Below, in pieces: positions 14,962-23,634 of a stretch of 26,209 bases of DNA; within the stretch, counting starts at the first letter, position 1, and every line of letters starts with the position of its first letter. Source of the stretch: Eutrophocola salsuginis (GTDB lineage Bacteria; Pseudomonadota; Gammaproteobacteria; Pseudomonadales; Pseudohongiellaceae); NCBI GenBank assembly GCA_038147195.1, contig JAYQTB010000003.1:1-26209 (forward strand), written 5' to 3'. The position numbers and the translations under genes were made by a program. The notes below the pieces were generated by a model that searched no databases, was not told where the DNA came from, and saw nothing but the letters and a program-made list of their open reading frames with translations.

Positions 14962-15537
14962 ATGTTCATCCTCGAAGTCCTGGCAGTCGTTTTGGCCATC
15001 GCCTACCTGCTCATGGCAGCCCGAGAACACATTGCCTGCTGGTATTGCGCTTTCGCCAGTTCCGCCATCTTCACCTTCATCTTTTGGGACGTCAGCCTGC
15101 TGATGGAATCTACGCTCAACGTGTTCTATGTGGTGATGGCGGTGGTGGGCTGGTACGAGTGGCGCTTTGGGGGTAAAGAGCATGACGGCGTGCATGTCCG
15201 GATGCTGAAAATCTGGCAGCATGGGGCATTGTTCGCTGCTCTGGTGGTTGCGGCCGGCATCAACGGCTGGTTCATGGCCCGCTACACCGAAGCGGTCTGG
15301 CCCTTCCTCGATGCTTTCACTACCTGGGCCAGCGTGCTAACCACCTTCCTGGTTGTGTGGAAGGTATTGGAAAACTGGCTGTACTGGTTTGTCATCGACG
15401 GCCTGTCCATCTTTCTTTATGTCGACCGAGGCCTCTACCTAACGGCGCTGCTCTTTGCCGCATACGTGGTTATCGTCGTGTTCGGCTTCCTGCACTGGCG
15501 CCGCTTGTATCTTCAGCAAGTGAAATCGCCGGAATAA
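14962..15537 (+). CDS. pnuC: Nicotinamide mononucleotide transporter PnuC
   Basis: PnuC is an inner-membrane facilitator that takes up nicotinamide mononucleotide or riboside for NAD salvage. The 191-residue protein has about seven membrane segments and the family hallmarks NVFYVVMAVVGWYEWRFG, TTWASVLTTFLVVWKVLENWLYWFVIDG and YVDRGLYLTALLFAAYVVI. Length matches the family. It starts 8 bases after the kinase-like gene with only a weak Shine-Dalgarno, so translation may be coupled. A strong bidirectional terminator follows its stop. Confidence 0.93.
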   Translation: MFILEVLAVVLAIAYLLMAAREHIACWYCAFASSAIFTFIFWDVSLLMESTLNVFYVVMAVVGWYEWRFGGKEHDGVHVRMLKIWQHGALFAALVVAAGINGWFMARYTEAVWPFLDAFTTWASVLTTFLVVWKVLENWLYWFVIDGLSIFLYVDRGLYLTALLFAAYVVIVVFGFLHWRRLYLQQVKSPE

Positions 15538-15564
15538 AAAAGCAGCCCGGGGGCTGCTTTTTTT
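15536..15564. terminator. Bidirectional intrinsic terminator between pnuC and bfr
   Basis: An A-run overlapping the pnuC stop, the stem AGCAGCCC (15541-15548), GG loop, GGGCTGCT (15551-15558) and seven or more T form a terminator usable by both convergent genes. Confidence 0.92.
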
Positions 15565-15586
15565 ATTCATTTTCATTTACTGCGGC

Positions 15587-16066
15587 TCAGTTGCCGCCTT
15601 GGTCCATCTTTTCCGCCAGGTAGTTCTGGATGCCCATCTTTTCTATCAGGCCGAGCTGTGTTTCCAGCCAGTCGACGTGGTGTTCCTCGTCGTTCAGGAT
15701 GCCTTGGAACAGATCGCGGCTGGGGAAGTCCTTCACGGATTCGCAGTATGCGACTGCTTCGCGCAGGTCGGGGATGGCGCGCATCTCCAGGTCCAGGTCA
15801 CATCGTAGCATCTCCTCGGTGTCTTCGCCGATGTATAGCTTGCCCAAGTCCTGCAAGTTGGGGAAGCCCTCGAGGAAGAGGATGCGGTCGATGATCTCGT
15901 CCGCGTGCTTCATTTCATCGATGGATTCGTGCCGGGTAACCTCCGCCAGTTCCTTCAGGCCCCAGTCTTCAAACATTTTTGCATGCAGGAAGTACTGGTT
16001 GATGGCAACGAGTTCGTTGCCCAGGACCTGGTTCAGATGTTCGATTACCTTGCTGTCACCTTTCAT
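15587..16066 (-). CDS. bfr: Bacterioferritin
   Basis: Bfr is a 24-subunit heme-containing iron-storage shell with ferroxidase centres. The 159-residue protein keeps the di-iron ligands Glu18, Glu51, His54, Glu94, Glu127 and His130, and the heme-ligand Met52, all at the same numbers as E. coli Bfr. It lies downstream of bfd on the same strand, separated by 187 bases that contain two inverted repeats, so it may have its own control. Bfd would reduce the stored iron for release. Confidence 0.97.
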   Translation of the reverse strand: MKGDSKVIEHLNQVLGNELVAINQYFLHAKMFEDWGLKELAEVTRHESIDEMKHADEIIDRILFLEGFPNLQDLGKLYIGEDTEEMLRCDLDLEMRAIPDLREAVAYCESVKDFPSRDLFQGILNDEEHHVDWLETQLGLIEKMGIQNYLAEKMDQGGN

Positions 16067-16141
16067 AATAATTCCCGTAATTCTTCAGCGGTTATCTCAG
16101 GATTGAGGCTGGGGGTATTGTGGACGCTTGGGCAGGGATTG

Positions 16142-16157
16142 TCCACCTTACGGTGGA
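16142..16157. repeat. Perfect inverted repeat upstream of bfr
   Basis: TCCACC (16142-16147) and GGTGGA (16152-16157) flank a TTAC loop. This could be a small RNA hairpin in the bfr leader or an operator half-site pair. No T-run follows on either strand, so a terminator is unlikely. Confidence 0.4.
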
Positions 16158-16189
16158 GATAAGTGCTTCATTTACAAGCATAAAAAGCG

Positions 16190-16214
16190 AATACGAATGC
16201 TTATTACTCGTATT
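16190..16214. repeat. Inverted repeat in the bfd-bfr gap
   Basis: AATACGA (16190-16196) and TCGTATT (16208-16214) are perfect inverted arms spaced by 11 bases. An overlapping AAGCAT...ATGCTT pair lies at its left. It sits 124-148 bases upstream of bfr and could be an operator. I cannot assign a regulator. Confidence 0.4.
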
Positions 16215-16253
16215 AGTGTTTGTTGAGGGAGACGTGCCGAGTGGGTATTAAAA

Positions 16254-16445
16254 CTAGCTGGCGGCGTCGACGAACGTGGTCTTCTTGACGGTGGCTTCCA
16301 CGATGTTCTGGGCCAGTTGGCTGCACTTGCCACACTGGGTGGCGACACCTAGCTGCTTGCAGACTTCCTCGAAGGAACCGGCGCCACCATTTACAAATTC
16401 TTTAATTTGGCGGTCGGTGACAGCTTTGCAAAGACAGACGTACAT
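16254..16445 (-). CDS. bfd: Bacterioferritin-associated ferredoxin
   Basis: Bfd is a small [2Fe-2S] protein that docks on Bfr near its heme and passes electrons to release stored iron. The 63-residue protein from MYVCLCKAVTDRQ has the cluster cysteines Cys4, Cys6, Cys38 and Cys41, the exact spacing of E. coli Bfd. A longer start at 16478 adds 11 residues before the conserved MYVCLC and would sit at the predicted transcription start, so I reject it. A consensus promoter covered by a Fur box lies just upstream, so low iron should induce it. Confidence 0.96.
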   Translation of the reverse strand: MYVCLCKAVTDRQIKEFVNGGAGSFEEVCKQLGVATQCGKCSQLAQNIVEATVKKTTFVDAAS

Positions 16446-16484
16446 GGTCGATGAAATTCCGGTTTGAGAAGCTAACAATTGAGA

Positions 16485-16513
16485 ATCCTAAGCCAAATGA
16501 GAATCATTGTCAA
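16485..16513 (-). promoter_or_regulatory. Predicted bfd promoter
   Basis: On the minus strand a perfect -35 TTGACA (16508-16513) and a -10-like TAGGAT (16485-16490) are 17 bases apart. Transcription would start near 16478, about 33 bases before the bfd ATG. Confidence 0.7.
16498..16512 (-). promoter_or_regulatory. Fur box at the bfd promoter
   Basis: TGAGAAT-C-ATTGTCA has one mismatch per 7-base half to the Fur consensus. It covers the -35 and spacer of the bfd promoter, fitting iron repression of bfd as known in E. coli and Pseudomonas. Confidence 0.87.
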
Positions 16514-16629
16514 ACAAGAAAATTATCAGCAAATCTAATACGTTACGAGCGAGGGTTTTGCTTATTTGAGCCCTTATAGCGCCATGATATGGATCAAGCG
16601 AGAGCCAGGTCGACAGTGTGGAAATCCGG

Positions 16630-18291
16630 TCAGCGGGCTAAAATGGCCCGGCGAGCGACTTCCTTGGCAGTGGCGAAATCGGCCTTACCCGAGCCAAGCT
16701 TGGGTATGGATTCCACCGTGATGTAGGCGGCCGGTAGCGCCAGGTTAATAAGGCCACCTGCGTGCAATTTTGAGCGCAGGGCTTGTTCATCAAGGTCGTG
16801 CGTGGACAAGATGACGATCATCTCGCCTTTCTTCTGGTCCGGGATATTGATGGCCAAGATGTCGACGTCTTCATTGTCGATGACCTTGCGCAGCACTTCC
16901 TCGACTTTACCAAGCCCGATCATCTCGCCGCTGATCTTGGCAAAGCGTGCGTAGCGGTCATGGACAGTCAAAAAGCCGTCTTCATCGAGCGAGCCCTTGT
17001 CGCCAGTAACATACCAGCGATGTCCGTCGATCTCCTGGATCACCTTGCTTGTCTGCGCCGTGTTGTTCAGGTAACCCTGCATCACCTGAGGACCCGCCAC
17101 CATGATCATGCCGGCGGTGCCCAGCGGTAGTTCCTGCAGCGACTCGGGGTCGGCGATGCGCACGCGCGTGCCAGGAATGGGTTTGCCGACAGTGCCGGGC
17201 TTATTGTTGTCCTTCAAGTGCAGACTTTCCAGGTTGGGAAAGGGCGTGTTGACACACGCTACTGGAGAGAGCTCAGTGCAGCCGTAGCCCTCATGCATGT
17301 TCAGGTTGAAACGTTTGCGAAAGGCAACGCTTATCTCCGGCTGCAGCCGTTCCGCGCCGGCAATGGTCAAGCGGAGGCTGGCCAGGTCATCCGATGTAAC
17401 TTTCGGGTTGCGGTTGTACAGTCGAAAGAAGCTCGAGGTGCCGAACAGCACTGTAGCCCTGTGTTCACGAATGGCTCGCGCGTTGGCGATCACATCAGTG
17501 GGATCGATATGGCACACCACCTTGATGCGCTCAAGCAGCGGCAGGAACTGGCAGGCGGTGAGGCCGAAGGAATGGAATATCGGCAGGTTGGCCAGGATGA
17601 CATCGTCCGGGTTGGCATCGAGGATCTTCGCTACCTGCTTCACATTGGCGAGGATGTTGCGATGGCTGAGCATGACACCCTTGGGTTCGCCCTCGCTGCC
17701 GCTGGAAAACAGGATCACAGCGGTGCTGTCCGTATTCGGGATAGTGCAATATTTTTTAAGCAGCCAGGATGCCGGCATAAGTTTGCACTGCAGGAGGGTC
17801 AGCAGTTTTTCAGGGGTGGAAATACTGGCTTGCAGGTCTTCCAGCATAACCAGGTTGGTTTTGTCTCTGAGCGGCTCTAGATCGATGCCGCGGGTATTCA
17901 GCTTGTCGAGAAAACGGTGCGAGGTAAACACCGTGTTCAGGCCCGCCTGCTCGATGCAGGAAATCACCGTATCGATGGGTGCCGTGTAATTGAGCGTCAC
18001 CAGGGTCTTGCCGAGCACCATGACTGCCATGCCGGCAATCAGGCCGCCGGCGGTGGTTGGCAGAAGCAGGCCGACATTCTCTTCGGGGCAGGTGCGGGCA
18101 ATGCGTTTGGCCAGCAGGAAGGTGCCGGTTAGCGCGGTTTTGGCCTTCAGGTTGGCGCCCAGGGTGTCGACGAGGATGACCGGGTTGCCGGGCTGCTTAC
18201 AGGTTTTCACCCAGTGCTCACCAAGTGAGGGCAGGGTGGCAACATAGTCCATCCAGGCCTGGATGTCGTTACTCTCCGGAAAGTCATTCAT
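16630..18291 (-). CDS. Stand-alone Aas-type AMP-dependent acyl-ACP synthetase
   Basis: The 553-residue enzyme is an ANL-superfamily adenylating protein. Seen in order: the P-loop FSSGSEGEPKGVMLSHRN, YGCTELSPV, YVTGDKGSLDEDGFLTVHDRYARFAKISGEMIG, and the C-terminal catalytic lysine region IPKLGSGKAD. The wording around SEGEPKGV and the C-terminus matches the synthetase half of bifunctional Aas. Aas recycles lysophospholipids and free fatty acids onto ACP. The PlsC acyltransferase half of Aas is absent here, so it probably only makes acyl-ACP. It lies between rnt and bfd on the minus strand. A possible -10 TATACT is at 18371-18376 with a poor -35. Substrate assignment is inferred from family. 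Confidence 0.85.
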   Translation of the reverse strand: MNDFPESNDIQAWMDYVATLPSLGEHWVKTCKQPGNPVILVDTLGANLKAKTALTGTFLLAKRIARTCPEENVGLLLPTTAGGLIAGMAVMVLGKTLVTLNYTAPIDTVISCIEQAGLNTVFTSHRFLDKLNTRGIDLEPLRDKTNLVMLEDLQASISTPEKLLTLLQCKLMPASWLLKKYCTIPNTDSTAVILFSSGSEGEPKGVMLSHRNILANVKQVAKILDANPDDVILANLPIFHSFGLTACQFLPLLERIKVVCHIDPTDVIANARAIREHRATVLFGTSSFFRLYNRNPKVTSDDLASLRLTIAGAERLQPEISVAFRKRFNLNMHEGYGCTELSPVACVNTPFPNLESLHLKDNNKPGTVGKPIPGTRVRIADPESLQELPLGTAGMIMVAGPQVMQGYLNNTAQTSKVIQEIDGHRWYVTGDKGSLDEDGFLTVHDRYARFAKISGEMIGLGKVEEVLRKVIDNEDVDILAINIPDQKKGEMIVILSTHDLDEQALRSKLHAGGLINLALPAAYITVESIPKLGSGKADFATAKEVARRAILAR

Positions 18292-18461
18292 ACGGGGCTG
18301 CTGTGCAAAGTCCTGAGCTTAAATCCTATTGCTGTATTTGGGCCCGGTGATGAGGCATTAAGAGAATTTTAGTATAGAAATCAATCTGTTTGCCAGTTTT
18401 ACGCAATCGGGGCGGGGGCATTGACCTTGATCAAACCCGATATCAGATGACGAATGCTTGC

Positions 18462-19118
18462 TTATTCAGCGTCGGGGGAATTCGCGGCGAGAGGCCAGCC
18501 ACCCAGGGTCTTCCAGCGGTTAATAATGTAACAGAACAGCTCGGCAGTCTTCTCGGCATCATAGCGTGCCGAATGGGCCTCGTCGTTGCTGAAATCGATG
18601 CCTGCCGCTTCGCAGGCACGAGACAGCACAGTCTGGCCGAAGACGAGAGCGCTCATCGAGGCGGTGTCGAGACTGGAGAAGGGGTGGAAAGGATTTCGCT
18701 TCATGTTGTTGCGCTCGGCGGCGGCGTTGACGAAGCCGTGGTCGAAATGTGCGTTGTGCCCGACGAGGATGGAGCGCGTGCAGTTTTCCTCCTTCATTTT
18801 CTTCCGAATGTTCTTGAACAGCTCGCGAAAAACCTCCGGTTCCTTGTGGGCGATCCGCAGTGGATGGTGCGGGTCGATGCCGGTGAACTTCAGTGCGGAT
18901 TCTTCGAGGTTGGCGCCCGGAAAGGGCTGGACGCGAAAGAACCAAGTGTCATCGGGTTCCAGGATGCCGTTCTCGTCCATACTCACGGTGACCGCAGCGA
19001 TCTCCAGGATGGCGTCGGTCTTGTTGTTGAAGCCACCGCATTCGACATCCACCACGACCGGTAGGAAGCCGCGAAAACGGCTGGCCATTGGTGTATCGGT
19101 TTTTTCTTTCTCAGTCAC
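18462..19118 (-). CDS. rnt: Ribonuclease T
   Basis: RNase T is a DEDDh 3'-5' exonuclease that trims tRNA, 5S and 23S rRNA ends and turns over the CCA end. The 218-residue protein shows ExoI with Asp24 and Glu26 (VVDVECGGFN), ExoII GHNAHFDHGFVNAA, and ExoIII HSARYDAEKTAEL with the catalytic His and Asp. It begins 21 bases after pyrC, so the two form an operon. Confidence 0.97.
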   Translation of the reverse strand: MTEKEKTDTPMASRFRGFLPVVVDVECGGFNNKTDAILEIAAVTVSMDENGILEPDDTWFFRVQPFPGANLEESALKFTGIDPHHPLRIAHKEPEVFRELFKNIRKKMKEENCTRSILVGHNAHFDHGFVNAAAERNNMKRNPFHPFSSLDTASMSALVFGQTVLSRACEAAGIDFSNDEAHSARYDAEKTAELFCYIINRWKTLGGWPLAANSPDAE

Positions 19119-19139
19119 GTGGCAAAACTACTTTTTGAA

Positions 19140-20174
19140 TCAGGCAATGGACCAGTTCATGGTTGTACCGGCATTGACCGGCACGATTCGTTTCGGACCC
19201 AACGCATATGTGTCGGGCACCTGCCAGGGCGCTTTGCGCAGGGTCACCGTTTCTGTGTTTCTGGCAAGGCCGTAGAAGTCCGGGCCGTTGAAACTGGCGA
19301 AGGCCTCCAGCTTGTCGAGGATGCCGAGCTCATCAAACACACCGGCGTATAACTCCAGTGCGGCGTGGGCGGAAAAACAGCCGGCGCAGCCGCACGCGTT
19401 TTCCTTGGTGCCTTGCGCATGGGGTGCTGAGTCTGTACCCAGAAAAAATTTGTTCGATCCTCCGGCCACCGCATCCAGCAGCGCCTGCTGGTGCGTATTG
19501 CGCTTGAGAACCGGCAGGCAGTAATAGTGTGGGCGAATTCCACCCACTAGCATATGGTTGCGGTTGAACATCAGGTGCTGCGGCGTGATTGTGGCGCCGA
19601 TGTTGTCATCGGCTTCCAGCACGAACTGTGCGGCGTCCTGCGTGGTGATGTGTTCGAAGACAATCTTCAGCGTCGGGAAGTGCGCGTGCAGTGGTTCGAG
19701 TACCTCGTCGATGAAGGTCTTCTCGCGATCGTAGATGTCGATCTCGGCGCGGGTGACCTCACCATGCACCAGCAGTGGGATGCCGTGTTCGCTCATGGCA
19801 TCCAGCACGTCGTGAGTTTTACGGATGTCCGTTACGCCGTGGTCGGAATTGGTGGTGGCGCCGGCGGGGTAGAGCTTCACGCCGTAGACGTGGCCGCTGG
19901 CTTTTGCCATAGCGATCTCCTCCGGGGCAGTGTTGTCCGTGAGATACAGGGTCATCAGCGGCTGGAAGCTGTTGCCTGCCGGTACCTGTGCGAGGATGCG
20001 CTCTCGGTAGGCCAGGGCGTCGGCCGTGGTCGTTACAGGCGGTGCCAGGTTGGGCATGATTATTGCGCGGCCCATGGTGCGGGCGGTGTGGGCAACTGTA
20101 TCGGCAAGGAAGGAGCCGTCGCGGAGATGCAGGTGCCAGTCGTCTGGCCTGGTGATGGTGATTTCCTGAGTCAA
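19140..20174 (-). CDS. pyrC: Dihydroorotase (class II), TTG start
   Basis: PyrC closes carbamoyl-aspartate to dihydroorotate in pyrimidine synthesis using two zinc ions. Seen with numbering from the TTG: His14 and His16 (DDWHLHLRDG), the carbamylated Lys100 (YGVKLYPAG), LLVHGEV, FEHITT and the late FLGTDSAPHAQGTKE. The first ATG (20273) is 33 codons upstream. It would add unconserved sequence and start transcription-wise before the TATAAT at 20215-20220, so I set the start at TTG 20174. That gives 344 residues, against 348 in E. coli. rnt follows. The gene diverges from argG. Confidence 0.95.
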   Translation of the reverse strand: MTQEITITRPDDWHLHLRDGSFLADTVAHTARTMGRAIIMPNLAPPVTTTADALAYRERILAQVPAGNSFQPLMTLYLTDNTAPEEIAMAKASGHVYGVKLYPAGATTNSDHGVTDIRKTHDVLDAMSEHGIPLLVHGEVTRAEIDIYDREKTFIDEVLEPLHAHFPTLKIVFEHITTQDAAQFVLEADDNIGATITPQHLMFNRNHMLVGGIRPHYYCLPVLKRNTHQQALLDAVAGGSNKFFLGTDSAPHAQGTKENACGCAGCFSAHAALELYAGVFDELGILDKLEAFASFNGPDFYGLARNTETVTLRKAPWQVPDTYALGPKRIVPVNAGTTMNWSIA

Positions 20175-20214
20175 ATCGCGGGTCCCGGCGGGTCTGGTCT
20201 TTTGATTACGGCAG

Positions 20215-20220
20215 ATTATA
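20215..20220 (-). promoter_or_regulatory. Likely -10 of the pyrC promoter
   Basis: A perfect TATAAT on the minus strand puts a transcription start near 20208, about 34 bases before the TTG start of pyrC. No clear -35 is seen. It supports the TTG start over the upstream ATG. Confidence 0.5.
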
Positions 20221-20261
20221 GCAGGAACAGCCGGTCTGGCCCTGCTGTGGCCGCGGAATAT

Positions 20262-20290
20262 TTCGCAAATCATGGCCGCGAAGGTACAAT
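20262..20290 (+). promoter_or_regulatory. Predicted argG promoter
   Basis: TTCGCA (20262-20267) and TACAAT (20285-20290) are 17 bases apart, giving a start near 20297 and a ~63-base leader. I did not find a clear ArgR operator pair. Confidence 0.45.
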
Positions 20291-20359
20291 ACCGGCCTTT
20301 TTTACACGGGAGGAACCGCCGGTTTCTCCCTACCGGGAAAAACTAAGCAGGAAAAACCG

Positions 20360-21574
<1,215 letters not shown>

Positions 21575-21650
21575 TAACAACACGTTTTGCCGGATGATAT
21601 CTTTCGGTCTACTGGTCTCTTTCGTATTGTAGGCCTGAAGAGGCATGTAG

Positions 21651-21665
21651 TGCCGTTATACGGCA
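21651..21665. terminator. Small hairpin between convergent argG and nth
   Basis: TGCCGT (21651-21656), loop TAT, and ACGGCA (21660-21665) form a perfect 6-bp hairpin directly after the nth stop. There is no proper T-run on either side, so it is at best a weak terminator. Confidence 0.35.
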
Positions 21666-21666
21666 T

Positions 21667-22302
21667 CTAATTCAGTTCTTTTTTCTTGTATTCGCACAAA
21701 TCGGAAATCACGCAGCTGATGCAGCGTGGTTTTCGGGCGATGCAGGTATATCTACCGTGCAAGATTAGCCAGTGGTGAGCATTGAGTAAAAACTCGTCCG
21801 GCACGAACTTCATTAGTTTTTTTTCAACTTCCAGTACATTCTTGCCCGGCGCGATGCAGGTGCGGTTGGACACGCGAAAGATGTGCGTATCCACAGCCAT
21901 GGTCTTTTCCCTAAACGCGGTATTTAGTATTACGTTGGCGGTCTTGCGACCAACACCGGGCAGTGCTTCGAGCGCCTCGCGGGTGTTCGGCACCTGTGAA
22001 TCGTGTTCATCGATCAGGATCTTGCAGGTCTTGATGACGTTCTTTGCCTTGGTGTTGAATAGCCCGATAGTCTTGATGAGGTTTTTCAGTTTTTTCTCGC
22101 CCAGAGAATAGATAGCGGCGGGTGTATTGGCGATGGGAAACAGTCTCTCGGTGGCCTTGTTCACGCTAAGATCGGTGGCTTGGGCCGAAAGCATCACGGC
22201 GATTAGCAACTCGAACGGCGAGTCGTACCTAAGCTCGGTGGTGGGCGTAGGGTTTTCTTCGCGCAGGCGGCGAAAAATCTCGGCGCGTTTTTCCTTGTTC
22301 AT
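21667..22302 (-). CDS. nth: Endonuclease III (DNA glycosylase/AP lyase)
   Basis: Nth removes oxidised pyrimidines and cuts the abasic site in base-excision repair. The 211-residue protein has the helix-hairpin-helix LPGVGRKTA with catalytic Lys120, catalytic Asp138 (VDTHIFRV), and the [4Fe-4S] cysteines 187, 194, 197 and 203, all at the E. coli positions. Its ATG overlaps the rnfE stop by 4 bases (22299-22302), the usual rnf-nth end of the operon. Confidence 0.97.
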   Translation of the reverse strand: MNKEKRAEIFRRLREENPTPTTELRYDSPFELLIAVMLSAQATDLSVNKATERLFPIANTPAAIYSLGEKKLKNLIKTIGLFNTKAKNVIKTCKILIDEHDSQVPNTREALEALPGVGRKTANVILNTAFREKTMAVDTHIFRVSNRTCIAPGKNVLEVEKKLMKFVPDEFLLNAHHWLILHGRYTCIARKPRCISCVISDLCEYKKKELN

Positions 22303-22994
22303 CCTGTAACTCGCACTCGCTTGCTACCCGCCACTACGGATTTGGCGACTACGGCCGGTTTCGCCAGTTGTTTGTCCAGGATGTTCTTCAGGGCGATCAG
22401 GAAACCCATGAATATGAAAGCGCCCGGCGGCAGGATAGCCAGCAGGAAGGGTGCATCCGGTGTGAAAAGCACCAGTTCCCAGTCGCCAGCAAATGGGATG
22501 AGACGGCCTATGTTGGCGAATACGGTGCCAGTACCGACAAGCTCCCGCAGGATACCAAGGACAAACAATACCGTGGCGAAGCCCAGACCAGTCATCAGTC
22601 CGTCGAGGATGGAAGGCAGCAAGGAGTTCTTCGAGGCGAAGGTCTCCGCGCGACCAAGGATGGTGCAGTTGGTAACAATGAGCGGTATAAAGATTCCGAG
22701 CGCCTGATACAGCTCGATCGCAAAGGCGCGCAGCAGCATTTCGGCGCAAGTGGTGAAACCGGCAATGATGAGCACGAACATCGGCAGGCGAATGGCCGCC
22801 ACCAGGGCGTGGCGACCAAGAGACACCAACGTGTTGGACCCTGCCAGGATTAAGATAGTGGCAAGCCCAAGGCCGAGGGCATTTACAGCTGAATTACTAA
22901 CGGCCAGCAGGGGACAAAGACCCAGCAGTTGCACCAGCGCGGCGTTGTTACCCCACAGTCCCTGGTAAGTGATATACCTGAAATCAGTCTGCAT
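22299..22994 (-). CDS. rnfE: Electron transport complex subunit RnfE/RsxE
   Basis: RnfE is an integral membrane subunit of the Rnf/Rsx complex, which couples ferredoxin and NAD electron transfer to ion pumping or keeps SoxR reduced. The 231-residue protein has about six membrane segments and conserved pieces GLWGNNAALVQLLGLCPLLAVSN, FAIELYQALGIFIPLIVTNC and PPGAFIFMGFLIALKN. The cysteine in VTNC and the other in GLCP are conserved and are thought to hold a cluster in the membrane. It overlaps rnfG by 11 bases and nth by 4. Confidence 0.96.
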   Translation of the reverse strand: MQTDFRYITYQGLWGNNAALVQLLGLCPLLAVSNSAVNALGLGLATILILAGSNTLVSLGRHALVAAIRLPMFVLIIAGFTTCAEMLLRAFAIELYQALGIFIPLIVTNCTILGRAETFASKNSLLPSILDGLMTGLGFATVLFVLGILRELVGTGTVFANIGRLIPFAGDWELVLFTPDAPFLLAILPPGAFIFMGFLIALKNILDKQLAKPAVVAKSVVAGSKRVRVTG

Positions 22995-23634
22995 TGCTTG
23001 CGGCGAGGATCGCCTGGTTGTTTATAAAAAAGCGCATCGCCCGGTTCACGGCATTGACCACGGCACGGGATGTCACGGTGGCGCCGGTGAGTTGGTCGAA
23101 GTCGCCCCCATCCCTGACAATGTTCCACTGCGGGGCGTCGCGCTCCTGCTTCTTGCCGTCGAACTGGAAAATCCAGTCGGAAACGCTGGCATCAATCCCA
23201 TCGCCGAGTCCCGGTGTCTCGCGATGCGTCAAGACGCGCGCACCGGTGATAGTGCCATCTTCGAGAATGCCCACGAGCATTGAAATATTTCCGCTATATC
23301 CATGCGGGGTATCAACTGGGATGATGGCGCCGGCGAAGGCGCCATTCTTGCGGGCGACATAACCCTGCCGGGGTGCGGATAGTGTAAGGCCATCCAGTAG
23401 GCCGGGATGTGTGGTGTTGCCGGGATCGAACAGGATGATATCGTCTAGCAGATCGTTGTCATGGTATTGCGCGGGATAGACTTCGCTTAGAGCCCGTCGT
23501 TCAGCGGCAAGCTCTTGCGCCCGGATGCGCTCAGCGGTGGCCAGGTTCACGAACATCAGCACAACGGCGACGACGAGGGAAAACCCACCCAGCACCAGGC
23601 TGCTTTTCATAATGGTGGCCGAATTATCCGACAT
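22984..23634 (-). CDS. rnfG: Electron transport complex subunit RnfG/RsxG (FMN-binding)
   Basis: RnfG is anchored by one N-terminal membrane helix (~10-32) and carries covalent FMN on a Thr in the periplasm. The FMN motif TGAT is at 183-186 (QLTGATVTSRAV), preceded by HRETPGLGD (137-145). I chose ATG 23634 (216 residues) because GGGGAGG stands 6-7 bases upstream and the membrane helix starts right after it. The longer frame to 23919 lies inside rnfD. It overlaps rnfD by 11 bases, so translation is likely coupled. Confidence 0.95.
   Translation of the reverse strand: MSDNSATIMKSSLVLGGFSLVVAVVLMFVNLATAERIRAQELAAERRALSEVYPAQYHDNDLLDDIILFDPGNTTHPGLLDGLTLSAPRQGYVARKNGAFAGAIIPVDTPHGYSGNISMLVGILEDGTITGARVLTHRETPGLGDGIDASVSDWIFQFDGKKQERDAPQWNIVRDGGDFDQLTGATVTSRAVVNAVNRAMRFFINNQAILAASNAD

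Noticed and set aside
14707..15222. A 171-codon open frame on the minus strand opposite the kinase tail and pnuC
   Set aside because: I considered whether the unrecognised kinase tail was really a reverse-strand gene, but this frame has no motif and continues antisense into pnuC.
18424..18450. FNR/Anr-type site (TTGATCAAACCCGATATCAG)
   Set aside because: It lacks the TTGAT-N4-ATCAA spacing; TTGATCAA is only a short palindrome.
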